DNA of 64,000 bases from Bacillota bacterium (GCA_028280325.1 JANQLZ010000116.1:1-64000); one strand, 5' to 3'; counted from the first letter of the stretch, positions 1 to 8,130 are shown. A program made the numbers and translations. The notes: generated by a model from the sequence alone, not told the origin.

Positions 1-36
1 TGCAGGAATGTTTCTAGCTCTTTTTGATACCATCAT
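1..36 (-). CDS. N-terminal fragment of an unidentified gene, cut by the window edge
   Basis: Reading leftwards, an AGGAGG ribosome binding site (complement of 44-49) lies 7 nt before ATG at 36, followed by an open frame MMVSKRARNIPA that runs off the left end. A second in-frame ATG follows immediately. The start signal is convincing, so this is probably a real gene, but twelve residues are too few to name it; the basic start is vaguely like class I aminotransferases, which is only a guess. It lies downstream of the flavoprotein gene on the same strand, with a 61-bp gap. Confidence 0.5.
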   Translation of the reverse strand, partial: MMVSKRARNIPA

Positions 37-97
37 CACAAAACCTCCTATGGGTATGTATTTACATCAATCATTGTATGCTTATTTTTGACTAGCG

Positions 98-697
98 TCA
101 ATGCTTGTCAGCAAAGCTCCTGCTGGCTTTTTGAAATAATAGGAGGCCCCTTTCTTTAAGCTCTGTCTGCTTTTGAGCATTGTTGCCAAGGCTTAGAGTG
201 TCTGTATTATATACTATTAACTCATCTGTATATTGGGTATTTACCGCTTTAAAATACATATTTATTACGGTCCGTGCCACCATATTTGCATTCGAGCCTA
301 AAGAGGCGCCACCGGTGGCAATGAATACGCCTAAACGCTTTTTTTCTCTGTCAATGGCAGGGCTGTTAAGAATGTATTTACTGGCCCAAACAGCCTGGGT
401 TCTGTCGATAACCGCTTTGAGCTGAGCTGATACGGATAGAAAATAGATTGGCGATGCTGCTATTAAAATATCTGCTTTATCATAGTCCCGATATAGTGGT
501 GTAATATCATCTTTTAAAATGCATTCTCCGGTCTGATGACAGCTGCGACAGTCAATACATCCTGAGTATTTCAGCGACCTTAAGTTATAGGTTTTTATTC
601 TTGCTTGGTGAACTTTAAACTCGGACAGATACTTGTCTACTGCGATAGCTGTGTTACCGTCTTGGCGAGCACTGGCGTTGATGACGATTATGTTCAT
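98..697 (-). CDS. NADPH-dependent FMN reductase / iron-sulfur flavoprotein family
   Basis: A 199-aa flavodoxin-fold protein. The N-terminus has the FMN-phosphate loop (NASARQDGNT, residues 7-16) and a later SPIYF segment typical of NADPH-dependent FMN reductases. Cysteines 47, 50, 53 and 59 form a compact C-x2-C-x2-C-x5-C motif, the arrangement known from archaeal and clostridial iron-sulfur flavoproteins, which bind a 4Fe-4S cluster next to FMN. It is therefore probably a soluble electron-transfer or reductase protein of an anaerobe; the substrate cannot be told. The start is ATG at 697 with TAAGGAGG 5 nt upstream. It follows the YdcZ-type transporter gene by 10 nt, so the two are likely co-transcribed. 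Confidence 0.85.
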   Translation of the reverse strand: MNIIVINASARQDGNTAIAVDKYLSEFKVHQARIKTYNLRSLKYSGCIDCRSCHQTGECILKDDITPLYRDYDKADILIAASPIYFLSVSAQLKAVIDRTQAVWASKYILNSPAIDREKKRLGVFIATGGASLGSNANMVARTVINMYFKAVNTQYTDELIVYNTDTLSLGNNAQKQTELKERGLLLFQKASRSFADKH

Positions 698-707
698 GTC
701 AGCCTCC

Positions 708-1154
708 TTAGGTTGGTTTAATGGTCAGGTATGTTCCTAGGCCTAATAGAATAATACCAATAATCTTCCACATTGTTAATGGGCATTTCTCAAGGCCCAG
801 CCAACCCATGGAGTCTATGATAACAGCTGTGGTGACCTGGCCGGCAATTATAGCTGTAGTGGCAGATACTACTCCGCTTTTGCCAATTGCATTGGCTACT
901 AAATATATTATTGCTACTGAGAGTATTCCACCTAAGTAAGTAAATTTGGGGGCCTCAAAAACATGCCTTAACTCTGTCCAGCCAGACCTTATCACCAATA
1001 TAGCTGTAATAGTCAGCAGGCCAATGACATGAACAGTCAAGGTCGCGCCCAGTAAACCGGCAGTTTTGCTCAGAGTAGTATTCATAGATCCCTGAACAGC
1101 CATCAGCCCTCCCGCAATGGCTGCGATTATTACGGCATATATTAATTCTTTCAT
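708..1154 (-). CDS. YdcZ/DUF606-type small membrane transporter
   Basis: A 148-aa hydrophobic protein with about five predicted membrane segments, starting MKELIYAVIIAAIAGGLMAVQ and ending in a conserved-looking GIILLGLGTYL helix. Length and the early Gly-rich helix followed by QGSMNT match the YdcZ (DUF606) branch of the drug/metabolite transporter superfamily. Members are half-size transporters thought to work as dimers; substrates are mostly unknown. ATG at 1154 has GAAGGAGC upstream. It heads a two-gene unit with the flavoprotein gene and is divergent from nth, with a 91-bp shared upstream region. Confidence 0.8.
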   Translation of the reverse strand: MKELIYAVIIAAIAGGLMAVQGSMNTTLSKTAGLLGATLTVHVIGLLTITAILVIRSGWTELRHVFEAPKFTYLGGILSVAIIYLVANAIGKSGVVSATTAIIAGQVTTAVIIDSMGWLGLEKCPLTMWKIIGIILLGLGTYLTIKPT

Positions 1155-1245
1155 AAAAATAGCTCCTTCTCAATATAGTAAAAAATCGTTTCTTATGTTA
1201 GTATTGTGTGCAGTTACCTTGATTATAAGTAGAGGAGGGGCTTTC

Positions 1246-1887
1246 ATGAAAAATAAAGAGAGAATCGCTGCTGTTTTAGAGAAGTTAGAAAAGAAATATG
1301 GTTCCCCTGAGACAGCGTTGAATTATGCTAATCCACTGCAGCTACTAATCGCCACCATTCTTTCAGCTCAATGTACCGATATCCGGGTTAATAAAGTGAC
1401 AAAGGTTTTGTTTAAGAAGTACCAAAATGTCAATGATTATGCCAATGCCAATGAAAAAGAGCTGGCTGAAATTATCCGACCATGTGGCTTGTACAAGAAT
1501 AAAACACAATTCATTATGGCGACCTGCCAAAAAATTATTGCAGATTATGCCGGACAGGTTCCCAGAACCAGAGCAGAGCTGCAAACCCTGCCCGGGGTAG
1601 GCCGAAAAACAGCCAATGTTGTCTTAGCCAATGCCTTTAATGAACCGGCAATTGCTGTTGACACTCATGTTTTCAGGGTATCACGCAGATTGGGACTGGC
1701 TGAAAGCGAACAGGTTTTAAAAGTTGAACAGGAACTCATGGCAGTAATTCCCCAAAAAAAGTGGTCAGACGCGCATCATTGGCTGATTTACCATGGCCGG
1801 CAGGTGTGTAAAGCCCGAAAACCACTTTGCTCTGACTGCATGTTAACTAAAGAATGCTTATGGCTGGCACAACGGGATTTAATCTGA
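1246..1887 (+). CDS. nth: Endonuclease III (DNA glycosylase/AP lyase)
   Basis: A 213-aa base-excision repair enzyme that removes oxidised pyrimidines and cleaves the abasic site. Visible signatures: the helix-hairpin-helix LPGVGRKTANVV with the catalytic lysine, the catalytic aspartate in AVDTHVFRVSRR, and the C-terminal 4Fe-4S loop with spacing C-x6-C-x2-C-x5-C (CKARKPLCSDCMLTKEC). The open frame extends upstream to 1117, but the ATG at 1246 has AGAGGAGGGG just upstream and gives the usual family length, so that start is chosen. It stands alone between divergent transporter genes and a MATE exporter. Confidence 0.95.
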   Translation: MKNKERIAAVLEKLEKKYGSPETALNYANPLQLLIATILSAQCTDIRVNKVTKVLFKKYQNVNDYANANEKELAEIIRPCGLYKNKTQFIMATCQKIIADYAGQVPRTRAELQTLPGVGRKTANVVLANAFNEPAIAVDTHVFRVSRRLGLAESEQVLKVEQELMAVIPQKKWSDAHHWLIYHGRQVCKARKPLCSDCMLTKECLWLAQRDLI

Positions 1888-1975
1888 GCCCTTTTTTTGT
1901 TTGTCAGTCATGAACTTATCGAAGTAACAGCTGGTTATACAACAAGAATTTCTGCATAGCATTGGGGTGAACCAT

Positions 1976-3337
1976 ATGACAGAGAAAGAACAGGTAGCAC
2001 TGAGCAAGAAGCAATTGCAGCGGAATATTTTCAGTATGATCTGGCCGGCAACCATAGAAGCAGTTTTGCAAATGATGGTAGGTATTGTGGCAACAGCGAT
2101 GGTCGGAAGGCTGGGGGCAGTTGCCATCGGGGCTGTCGGATTAGGCAGCAGAATTGCCGGTATAGTTTGGGTAGTTTTTTCTGCGATTGGCACTGGGGCA
2201 ACTGTCTTTGTAGCACGGGCGATTGGAGCTAAAGATCACAGTACAGCTCGAAAGATTGCTTTTCAGGCTTTGTTACTGGGTGTTTTGCTGGTATTGGCCT
2301 TAACAATTGCAGTGTATTTCTTTGCCAGACCGATACTACAATGGTTTGGCTCCGATGGAGAGCTGCTGAAAGTGTCCTGGTCATATTTGCGGTTAGTGGT
2401 CTGGAGTATGCCATTTATGGCCATTATGCAGATAGTTGGAGCCTCATTAAGAGGTGCAGGTAATACTCGAACCCCGATGATTATTGCTTTTATCATGAAT
2501 ATCATCAACATTGCGGTTAGCTACTGTGTAATATTTGGCAATCTCGGATTTCCCAGACTGGGGGTGACCGGGGCTGCAGTCGGTGCTATAGTAGCCCAGG
2601 CTACCGGGGCGGCCATTGCCTTATGGGTTTTGTACAGACCTGATAAAACACTTTCGCTGTACTATTTAGAGAAGTATCAGGTCTCGCTTGCTGATATTAA
2701 ACGCATCTTAAATATCGGGGTGCCGGTTGCAGCGCAGTCGCTGTTTTGGCAGTTTGCCACAATTATTATTACCAGATGGATAGTGGGCTTTGGTACCGTG
2801 CCTTTAGCAGCTCACCAACTGGGATTAACAGCTGAATCATTATCTTTTATGCCTGGGGTGGGATTCAGTGTTGCAGCTACGGCCTTTGTGGGCCAGAGCT
2901 TAGGAAAAAAAGATACTGCTCTGGCAGAGCGCTATGTCAAAGAGATAAAAAAATGGTGTCTGATTCTGGTAACATTCACGGCATCTTGCCTGTTTTTTAT
3001 TCCCAGAGTTTTGTTAAGCCTGTTTACAAGCGATATAGCTGTGATAGAACTGGGCAAGTACTACCTGATGATGATGGCTTTAATTCAATTTCCCCAGCAG
3101 TTGTCTGATGTTATGATAGGTGCTTTAAGAGGAGCTGGTATGACCAGGCGACCCATGATTTATGCCGGCATAGGTTTATGGCTAATCCGTCTGCCCGGCT
3201 CATATTTTTTGGGTGTTGTTCTGGGCTATGGCGTTATCGGGGTGTGGTCAGCTATGATCATTGATATTATTACCAGGTTCTGCTTAAACCTGCGGCTGTT
3301 TAAAAAAGGCACCTGGAAAAACTCTGACCTGATATAA
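1976..3337 (+). CDS. MATE family multidrug/sodium antiporter
   Basis: About 453 aa with twelve predicted membrane helices in two similar halves, typical of MATE efflux proteins (NorM/DinF type), which export cationic compounds in exchange for sodium or protons. The first half shows the family pattern MIWPATIEAVLQMMVGIV, then GAVGLGSR and GASLRGAGNTRTPM; the second half repeats the pattern as IGALRGAGMTRRPM. The frame is open from a GTG at 1967, but ATG at 1976 has GGGGTGA at a better distance, so that start is preferred. The substrate cannot be inferred from context. Confidence 0.92.
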   Translation: MTEKEQVALSKKQLQRNIFSMIWPATIEAVLQMMVGIVATAMVGRLGAVAIGAVGLGSRIAGIVWVVFSAIGTGATVFVARAIGAKDHSTARKIAFQALLLGVLLVLALTIAVYFFARPILQWFGSDGELLKVSWSYLRLVVWSMPFMAIMQIVGASLRGAGNTRTPMIIAFIMNIINIAVSYCVIFGNLGFPRLGVTGAAVGAIVAQATGAAIALWVLYRPDKTLSLYYLEKYQVSLADIKRILNIGVPVAAQSLFWQFATIIITRWIVGFGTVPLAAHQLGLTAESLSFMPGVGFSVAATAFVGQSLGKKDTALAERYVKEIKKWCLILVTFTASCLFFIPRVLLSLFTSDIAVIELGKYYLMMMALIQFPQQLSDVMIGALRGAGMTRRPMIYAGIGLWLIRLPGSYFLGVVLGYGVIGVWSAMIIDIITRFCLNLRLFKKGTWKNSDLI

Positions 3338-3410
3338 ATCTCGCTTTATTTATCGACGGCTGCTGACCGGGAATGACACTTCAACTGATGATCAGGAAAT
3401 TCTCAGTAAA

Positions 3411-3440
3411 ATAATAAAGGCTGCTTAACGCAGCCTTTGT
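3411..3440 (-). terminator. Intrinsic terminator of the repeat-tailed SASP gene
   Basis: A 9-bp perfect stem (AAAGGCTGC / GCAGCCTTT, 3416-3424 and 3430-3438) with a 5-nt loop lies 11 bases past the SASP stop codon. On the minus strand the stem is followed by a T-rich tail. It could also end the convergent MATE transcript. Confidence 0.7.
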
Positions 3441-3448
3441 AATTTGCT

Positions 3449-4039
3449 TTACTGTTGTGTTTTACCAGATTTTTTACTTCCTGATTTCTTACTGCCAGAT
3501 GATGTACTTTGATCATTGCCAGAGTTGAAGGTATCTCCTTTACTCTGATTACTGGCAAACTGGTTCGGTGAAGTTGTAGAATTAGTATACTGATCATTAT
3601 ACGAGTTGTAAGTATTGCCCTGGCTTTGATTGCTTGCATAAGAACTTGGGGTTGTAGTACCTGTATATTGATCATTATAGGAATTATAGGTTGTTCCCTG
3701 ACTCTGGCTGCTACCATAGTTGCCGTAGCTGCCATAATTGCCTGTTTGACCTCCTGATCCCATAGTGCCACCACCGGTAGAACCCATAGTAGATCCTCCT
3801 GTAGAGCCCATCATTCCACCGCCAGCCATCTGTTGTTGAGCCATGGCTATCATCCGACGAACCATATTTCCACCAACGGCACCGCAATCACGTGATGATA
3901 CATTGCCCCAATAATCTTCACCGGAAGTTTTACTTACAGGTAATCCCAACTCTCCGGCTATTTCGTACTTAAAATTATCCATTGCCTGGTGGGCATGGGG
4001 TACAACATGCTGTTGTTTATTCCAGCTTCCTTTTGCCAT
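3449..4039 (-). CDS. Alpha/beta-type small acid-soluble spore protein with a repetitive low-complexity tail
   Basis: A 196-aa protein. Residues 1-75 are a normal alpha/beta-type SASP: a germination-protease-like segment FKYEIAGELGL, then YWGNVSSRDCGAVGGNMVRRMI, the helix-turn-helix that coats spore DNA. Typical family members end there at 60-95 aa. Here about 120 residues follow: a Gly/Ser/Met stretch (72-112), about three imperfect repeats of 25-27 residues rich in Ser, Gln, Asn, Tyr and Thr (111-180), and a Ser/Lys end. ATG at 4039 has AAGGAGGT 8 nt upstream; an in-frame TTG at 4045 is less likely. A weak sigma-G-like pair sits upstream (complement of 4093-4097 and 4069-4075). Made in the forespore if it behaves like its family. 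Confidence 0.88.
   Translation of the reverse strand: MAKGSWNKQQHVVPHAHQAMDNFKYEIAGELGLPVSKTSGEDYWGNVSSRDCGAVGGNMVRRMIAMAQQQMAGGGMMGSTGGSTMGSTGGGTMGSGGQTGNYGSYGNYGSSQSQGTTYNSYNDQYTGTTTPSSYASNQSQGNTYNSYNDQYTNSTTSPNQFASNQSKGDTFNSGNDQSTSSGSKKSGSKKSGKTQQ
3500..3709 (-). repeat. Coding tandem repeats in the SASP tail
   Basis: Encodes residues 111-180 of the SASP. Two full units share SQG-T-YNSYNDQYT and are 25-27 residues each; a third, degenerate unit reads SKGDTFNSGNDQST. The repeat is also visible at the DNA level (tgatcattata recurs), so it is a candidate length-variable locus. Confidence 0.75.
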
Positions 4040-4270
4040 TAACAACTACCTCCTTATATGTTTACTTTTATTTTGATAAGTTTTAGATTTTATATCCTGC
4101 AAAAAATACGGTTAGTAGTGAAATGTCAGGGTTTAGTGTTATTTTTTGTTAACGGCTTATCAGGTGGCTGAGTGATGATCTGATAATTGTTAGACAATAA
4201 TTATTGTTTGCAGTTTAATAAAAAAATATTGTAATTTAAGCTTGAGCTAATCAGCAGCTGCAGATTAAAA

Positions 4271-4298
4271 TTGATATTCAAAATAAAATTGATATAAT
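4271..4298 (+). promoter_or_regulatory. Candidate vegetative promoter of the AIR-synthase-like gene
   Basis: TTGATA (4271-4276), a 16-bp spacer and a perfect TATAAT (4293-4298) precede the ATG at 4351. It lies in a 311-bp intergenic stretch (4040-4350), the left part of which is the leader of the divergent SASP gene; nothing else was recognised there. Confidence 0.5.
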
Positions 4299-4350
4299 AG
4301 GATACAACACATTCAACCCTGAACAGGATAACAACGCAGAGGAGGATATT

Positions 4351-5334
4351 ATGGAGATTGGCAAGCTGCCCCCGGCTTTGTTAGAGGAACTCATCCTGAA
4401 TAAACTGACCACCAGAAGAAAGGAAGTACTGGTACGTTCTGCTACCGGTCAAGACAGCAGTATTTTGGCCACTGACCACAGGCCAGTTGTGCTTTCGACT
4501 GATCCTATTACTGGAGAGGTGGATCGGATTGGCTGGTTTGCAGTTCATGTAGCTTGTAATGATGTAGCAGCTAATGGTGCTGAGCCATTGGGAGTTCTGC
4601 TGACCTTATTATTACCTCCGGGTTGCGATAATCAGACTATTGCTGAAATTATGAATGATGCCGGTAAAGCAGCTGCAGAGCTCAATGTAGATATATTGGG
4701 AGGCCATACGGAATTGACCGACGCTGTCAACCGTCCGGTAGTATCGACTACAGCTGTTGGAGTTCTGCGTACTGATCAGTTAATTGTGTCATCAGCTGTC
4801 AGAGCCGGATTAGATATTGTCTTAACCAAGGGAGCTGGCATTGAAGGAACAGCGATTTTAGCAGGTTCGAAACTTCCAGAATTGGCCAGGATTGATCAGG
4901 AGCTGATGCAGCAGGCCAGAGATTTGTTCAGCCAGTTAAGCGTGGTGCCGGAAAGTGAGATTGCCGTAAGGCTGGGCGCTGTTGCCATGCATGATGTGAC
5001 TGAAGGCGGAGTATTAGGGGCTTTGTATGAGGTAGTCCAGGCCGGTAAGTGCGGATTTATGATTGATCTCAGTAAAATCCCAATATTACCTGCAACCCAA
5101 GAGATCTGCAGTGTTTTAAAAATTGATGCCCTGCGTCTAATTTCCAGCGGCTCGATGCTTATTTTTATCGAAAAAGCTGAAGATCTGGTGGATGAGTTGC
5201 AACGACGAGGGATTAAAGCTGCCTGTATTGGCAAAACTACGGTCAGCCAAAAATATCTTTTAAAACACCATCATAATGTGACAGAAGTTGATCCTCCAGA
5301 AAGCGATGAACTCTGGCGGGTTTTGAGTAGATAG
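4351..5334 (+). CDS. AIR synthase (PurM/HypE-like) family ATP-binding protein
   Basis: A 327-aa protein of the superfamily containing PurM, ThiL, SelD and HypE. Seen: the N-terminal metal/ATP region VLSTDPITG, then VACNDVAANGAEPLGVLL and GGHTELTDAV, and the C-terminal half with MHDVTEGGVLGALYE and ISSGSMLI. It lacks the C-terminal cysteine peptide of true HypE, which carries the cyanide group for NiFe-hydrogenase, and has no SelD-type N-terminal Cys/Sec loop. The substrate is therefore open; related genes are annotated only as AIR synthase-related. GAGGAGG lies just before ATG 4351. No hydrogenase or purine genes are nearby. Confidence 0.85.
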   Translation: MEIGKLPPALLEELILNKLTTRRKEVLVRSATGQDSSILATDHRPVVLSTDPITGEVDRIGWFAVHVACNDVAANGAEPLGVLLTLLLPPGCDNQTIAEIMNDAGKAAAELNVDILGGHTELTDAVNRPVVSTTAVGVLRTDQLIVSSAVRAGLDIVLTKGAGIEGTAILAGSKLPELARIDQELMQQARDLFSQLSVVPESEIAVRLGAVAMHDVTEGGVLGALYEVVQAGKCGFMIDLSKIPILPATQEICSVLKIDALRLISSGSMLIFIEKAEDLVDELQRRGIKAACIGKTTVSQKYLLKHHHNVTEVDPPESDELWRVLSR

Positions 5335-5338
5335 TTAA

Positions 5339-5356
5339 GGTGCCCATCCGGGCACC
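5339..5356. terminator. Hairpin between convergent genes, possible weak terminator
   Basis: GGTGCCC-ATCC-GGGCACC, a perfect 7-bp stem between the AIR-synthase-like gene (+) and the short SASP gene (-). It lacks a T-tract on either side, so intrinsic termination is uncertain. Confidence 0.4.
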
Positions 5357-5365
5357 TGCAATCAC

Positions 5366-5542
5366 CTATCGTTCGTTCAGTGTTCTTTCTGCGCGCTCAA
5401 GTGCTAATTTAACCAAATTACCACAATTTCTAGATGAAACTGAGCCCCAACCTTCTCTACTGACAGTATCGGCAACACCTAACTCTTTAGCAAGCTCATA
5501 TTTAAGCTTGTCAGACATCACTCGAGAACGGCGACGACTCAT
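5366..5542 (-). CDS. Short alpha/beta-type small acid-soluble spore protein
   Basis: A 58-aa protein starting MSRRRSRVMSDKLKYELAKE and containing the SASP signatures KYELAKELGV (germination-protease cleavage region) and GWGSVSSRNCGNLVKLALE (DNA-binding helix pair). It is a compact clostridial-type SASP with a basic start. ATG at 5542 has GGAG 9 nt upstream on the minus strand; the stop is at 5366-5368. An open frame on the opposite strand at 5340-5546 is only its shadow. It is the second of three SASP genes in the window and should coat DNA in the dormant spore and supply amino acids on germination. Confidence 0.9.
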   Translation of the reverse strand: MSRRRSRVMSDKLKYELAKELGVADTVSREGWGSVSSRNCGNLVKLALERAERTLNER

Positions 5543-5657
5543 TTAAATCAACTCCTGTTCTTAAGAAAAAGTGATTGCAGATATATTTTATGCTTTTTTG
5601 TAAAAAGTTAATCTCAAATTTTTATCCAATTAATACAAATTTTAAAGGATGGGTTAT

Positions 5658-6563
5658 ATGAAAGACTATTTAGTTAGAGGAATTGCTTTTCAGGGCTTGG
5701 TTAGAGCTGTGGCAGTCGATTTAACTAATACCGTTTATGAAGCTCAAAAAAGGCATGACAGTATGCCTACTGCTACAGCTGCTTTGGGCAGATTAATGGT
5801 GGCAGCCGCAGCGATGGGCAGTACTCTGAAAGACAAACAAAAAATCACTTTGTTGATTCGCAGTAATGGCCCGTTGGAAACGATCATTGCTGAATGCAAT
5901 TGCCAGGGTGAAATACGCGGCTACGTCAAAAACCCTCATCTTATTATTCCACCACTGACCGATACTAAGCTGAATGTAGCCGCTGGTGTTGGTCAGGGAA
6001 TGCTCTATGTCACCAAAGATTTGGGTTTTGGTGAGCCATACAGGGGTTCAGTAGAACTGATTTCTGGAGAAATTGCGCTGGATATTGCCCAGTATTATGT
6101 CGTTTCAGAGCAGATCCCGACTCTTTTTGCTGCCGGTGTACTGATTGGCAACGAAGGCCGGGTAAAACATGCTGGCGGTTATCTGGTACAATTGCTGCCT
6201 GGCGCAACAGATGAGATAATTGATATTTTAGAAAAAAAGATTGAGAAAGCGCTATCAGTAACCGCCTTGTTAAGCTCTGGTTACACCCCGGAAAAAATAC
6301 TGGCCTATATCTTAGGTAATAGCAATTTTCAGCTAATTGGGGACAAAACTCAGTTAAGGTTTCAATGCACATGCAATAAGCAGTACTTGGGGCAGGTATT
6401 GCAAACCTTGGGGTCAAGTGAGCTCAAAACACTTGTCGATCAAGAGACAACAGAGGTTTGCTGTCAGTTCTGTAATGAAACCTACAGCTTCAGCCAAGAT
6501 GATATTATGGAAATTTTAAAAGAAATACTAAAAAATGAGGAAACTTCTAATGAGAAAGATTGA
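5658..6563 (+). CDS. hslO: Hsp33 redox-regulated chaperone
   Basis: A 301-aa cytoplasmic holdase activated by oxidation. The N-terminal domain starts MKDYLVRGIAFQGLVRAVAVD, and the C-terminal zinc switch is present as CTC near residue 254 and CQFC near residue 286, matching the family pattern CxC-x(27-32)-CxxC. ATG at 5649 is also in frame but would overlap the ribosome binding site AAAGGATGGG, so ATG 5658 is preferred. The last 14 bases overlap the fumarase alpha gene, implying translational coupling. Confidence 0.93.
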   Translation: MKDYLVRGIAFQGLVRAVAVDLTNTVYEAQKRHDSMPTATAALGRLMVAAAAMGSTLKDKQKITLLIRSNGPLETIIAECNCQGEIRGYVKNPHLIIPPLTDTKLNVAAGVGQGMLYVTKDLGFGEPYRGSVELISGEIALDIAQYYVVSEQIPTLFAAGVLIGNEGRVKHAGGYLVQLLPGATDEIIDILEKKIEKALSVTALLSSGYTPEKILAYILGNSNFQLIGDKTQLRFQCTCNKQYLGQVLQTLGSSELKTLVDQETTEVCCQFCNETYSFSQDDIMEILKEILKNEETSNEKD

Positions 6564-7389
6564 TGTACATATCGTAGCTGATAAAATCAAACAGCTGCTG
6601 TTGACCTCCAATACAGATTTGCCTCAGGATTTGCTGATACTGCTCAAAGCAGCTGAACAGAGAGAGGAAAGCCGGTTAGCCAAATTCATGCTGGAGCAGA
6701 TTGTATCAAACGCAGCGATCGCCAAAGAAAATCAATGGCCGATGTGTCAGGATACCGGTATGGCAGTGATTTTTGTAGATATCGGTCAGGAGGTGCATCT
6801 TATCAATGGAGACATCAATCAGGCTATTAATGCCAAAGTAGCTGAAGCTTATCGGGAGGGGCATTTTAGAAATTCTGTAGCTTCACCTCTTGAGAGAGTA
6901 AATACGGCCAATAATACCCCGGCGATCATTCACTATCAGATTATTGAAGGCGATCAGGTACATCTTAAGGTTGCTCCTAAAGGTTTTGGAAGTGAAAATA
7001 TGAGCAGGCTTTATATGCTCAACCCCACAGCGGGAGCAGAGGGGGTAGTTAATGCCATTGTCGAGACCGTAAAACTGGCTGGGGGAAAGCCTTGTCCACC
7101 GCTGGTAGTCGGTGTGGGAGTAGGTGGAACAGTGGAAAAAGCAGCGCTATTGGCTAAACGATCCCTGTTCCGTCCAGTCGGCAGTCCGTCAGACGATGAT
7201 AAACTTGCCAAACTGGAAAAAACAGCGTTAGCCCGGATTAACGATCTGGGGATTGGTGCTCAGGGAGTTGGCGGCATAACTACTGCCCTGGCAGTACATA
7301 TCGAGAGCTTTCCCACCCATATTGCCGGCTTACCGGTAGTGATCAATATTCAATGCCATGCTGCCCGTCATGCTGAGGACGTAATATAA
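6550..7389 (+). CDS. Class I fumarate hydratase, alpha subunit
   Basis: A 279-aa protein equal to the N-terminal catalytic half of iron-sulfur fumarases, also close to L-tartrate dehydratase alpha. Seen: WPMCQDTGMAVIFVDIG with the first cluster cysteine, GVGVGGTVEKAALLAK, and the C-terminal INIQCHAARH segment with another ligand cysteine. It forms an oxygen-sensitive hydro-lyase with the beta subunit encoded 13 bp downstream, interconverting fumarate and malate; a tartrate substrate cannot be excluded. The frame opens at 6535, but ATG 6550 has GAGGA 8 nt upstream. Confidence 0.92.
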   Translation: MRKIDVHIVADKIKQLLLTSNTDLPQDLLILLKAAEQREESRLAKFMLEQIVSNAAIAKENQWPMCQDTGMAVIFVDIGQEVHLINGDINQAINAKVAEAYREGHFRNSVASPLERVNTANNTPAIIHYQIIEGDQVHLKVAPKGFGSENMSRLYMLNPTAGAEGVVNAIVETVKLAGGKPCPPLVVGVGVGGTVEKAALLAKRSLFRPVGSPSDDDKLAKLEKTALARINDLGIGAQGVGGITTALAVHIESFPTHIAGLPVVINIQCHAARHAEDVI

Positions 7390-7402
7390 AAGGAGAAGAC
7401 TG

Positions 7403-7921
7403 ATGAAAGTAAGCTTACCCTTAACCAAGGATACTGTCCGAGAATTGAAATCAGGACAGATAGTATATTTGACAGGTCCGGTGTTGACGGCCAGAGATGC
7501 CGCCCATCAAAGACTGGTGGCCAGCATTGCCTCAGGAGAGGAATTGCCAATTGATTTGACTGATCAAACTATTTATTATGTAGGGCCATGTCCAGCTCCT
7601 GATGATCATGTGATTGGGGCTGCCGGACCGACTACAGCAGCTCGAATGGATAAATTGACCATTCCGCTGTTAGAGAAAGGGCTGCTGGGCATGATTGGCA
7701 AAGGGCCCCGTTCGACAGAGATTGCTGAAGCTGTCAGGAAATACCGATGCGTGTATTTTATTGCCTGCGGGGGAGCAGGTGCCTTATTAGCTCGAAATAT
7801 ATCGCAAGTTGAGACCCTGGCTTACGCTGATTTAGATTCAGAAGCTATTAAAAGGATAGAAATAAATAATTTTCCAGTTATTGTGGCTATAGATTCTTAT
7901 GGCGATAGTTTGTTTGCTTAA
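7403..7921 (+). CDS. Class I fumarate hydratase, beta subunit
   Basis: A 172-aa protein equal to the C-terminal domain of class I fumarases. Signatures: LTGPVLTARDAAHQRL near the start, YVGPCPAP, AAGPTTAARMD and the conserved IGKGPRS loop followed by CGGAGALLA. It completes the heterodimeric enzyme with the alpha subunit just upstream. The start ATG 7403 follows AAAGGAGAAG. A terminator lies about 65 bp downstream, so the Hsp33-fumarase group is a separate transcript from the division cluster. Confidence 0.92.
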   Translation: MKVSLPLTKDTVRELKSGQIVYLTGPVLTARDAAHQRLVASIASGEELPIDLTDQTIYYVGPCPAPDDHVIGAAGPTTAARMDKLTIPLLEKGLLGMIGKGPRSTEIAEAVRKYRCVYFIACGGAGALLARNISQVETLAYADLDSEAIKRIEINNFPVIVAIDSYGDSLFA

Positions 7922-7987
7922 AAACAATCTGTTTTTATGTCGATAAAACTCATATTATAATAATGCAAACATGTGTTTGTTTGTAAA

Positions 7988-8018
7988 AATGTGTCATCTT
8001 ATTTGGCGCATTTTTTTT
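7988..8018 (+). terminator. Intrinsic terminator after the fumarase genes
   Basis: AATGTGTC (7988-7995) pairs with GGCGCATT (8005-8012) in an 8-bp stem with two G-U pairs, followed directly by a run of T to 8018. Confidence 0.7.
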
Positions 8019-8068
8019 GTCATAATAGTGTTTTTGCTATTTTAAGGCATTGATTAATTTAATTTATA

Positions 8069-8112
8069 GTGGTAAAGTGGTGGAAAGTGGTGGGTAGTGG
8101 TGAATTTGTGGT
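8069..8112 (+). promoter_or_regulatory. MraZ operator array upstream of mraZ
   Basis: GTGGT occurs five times, starting at 8069, 8077, 8087, 8097 and 8108 (spacings 8, 10, 10, 11), mostly as AAGTGGTGG or TAGTGGTGA. MraZ is known to bind directly repeated TGGG/GTGG motifs about one helical turn apart upstream of its own gene. TATAGT at 8065-8070 may be the -10 element, which would place the operators around the transcription start. Confidence 0.75.
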
Positions 8113-8130
8113 GACAGGGGTGAAGAACCT

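Noticed and set aside
3403-3774. 123-aa minus-strand frame rich in Met, Ile and Val
   Set aside because: It is the shifted frame of the SASP repeat tail; it has no ribosome binding site and no family resemblance.
4351-5334. Annotation as HypE or SelD
   Set aside because: Lacks the HypE C-terminal cysteine and the SelD N-terminal Cys/Sec loop; kept as AIR synthase-like.
5340-5546. 68-aa plus-strand frame
   Set aside because: Antisense of the 58-aa SASP, which has both motifs and a ribosome binding site.
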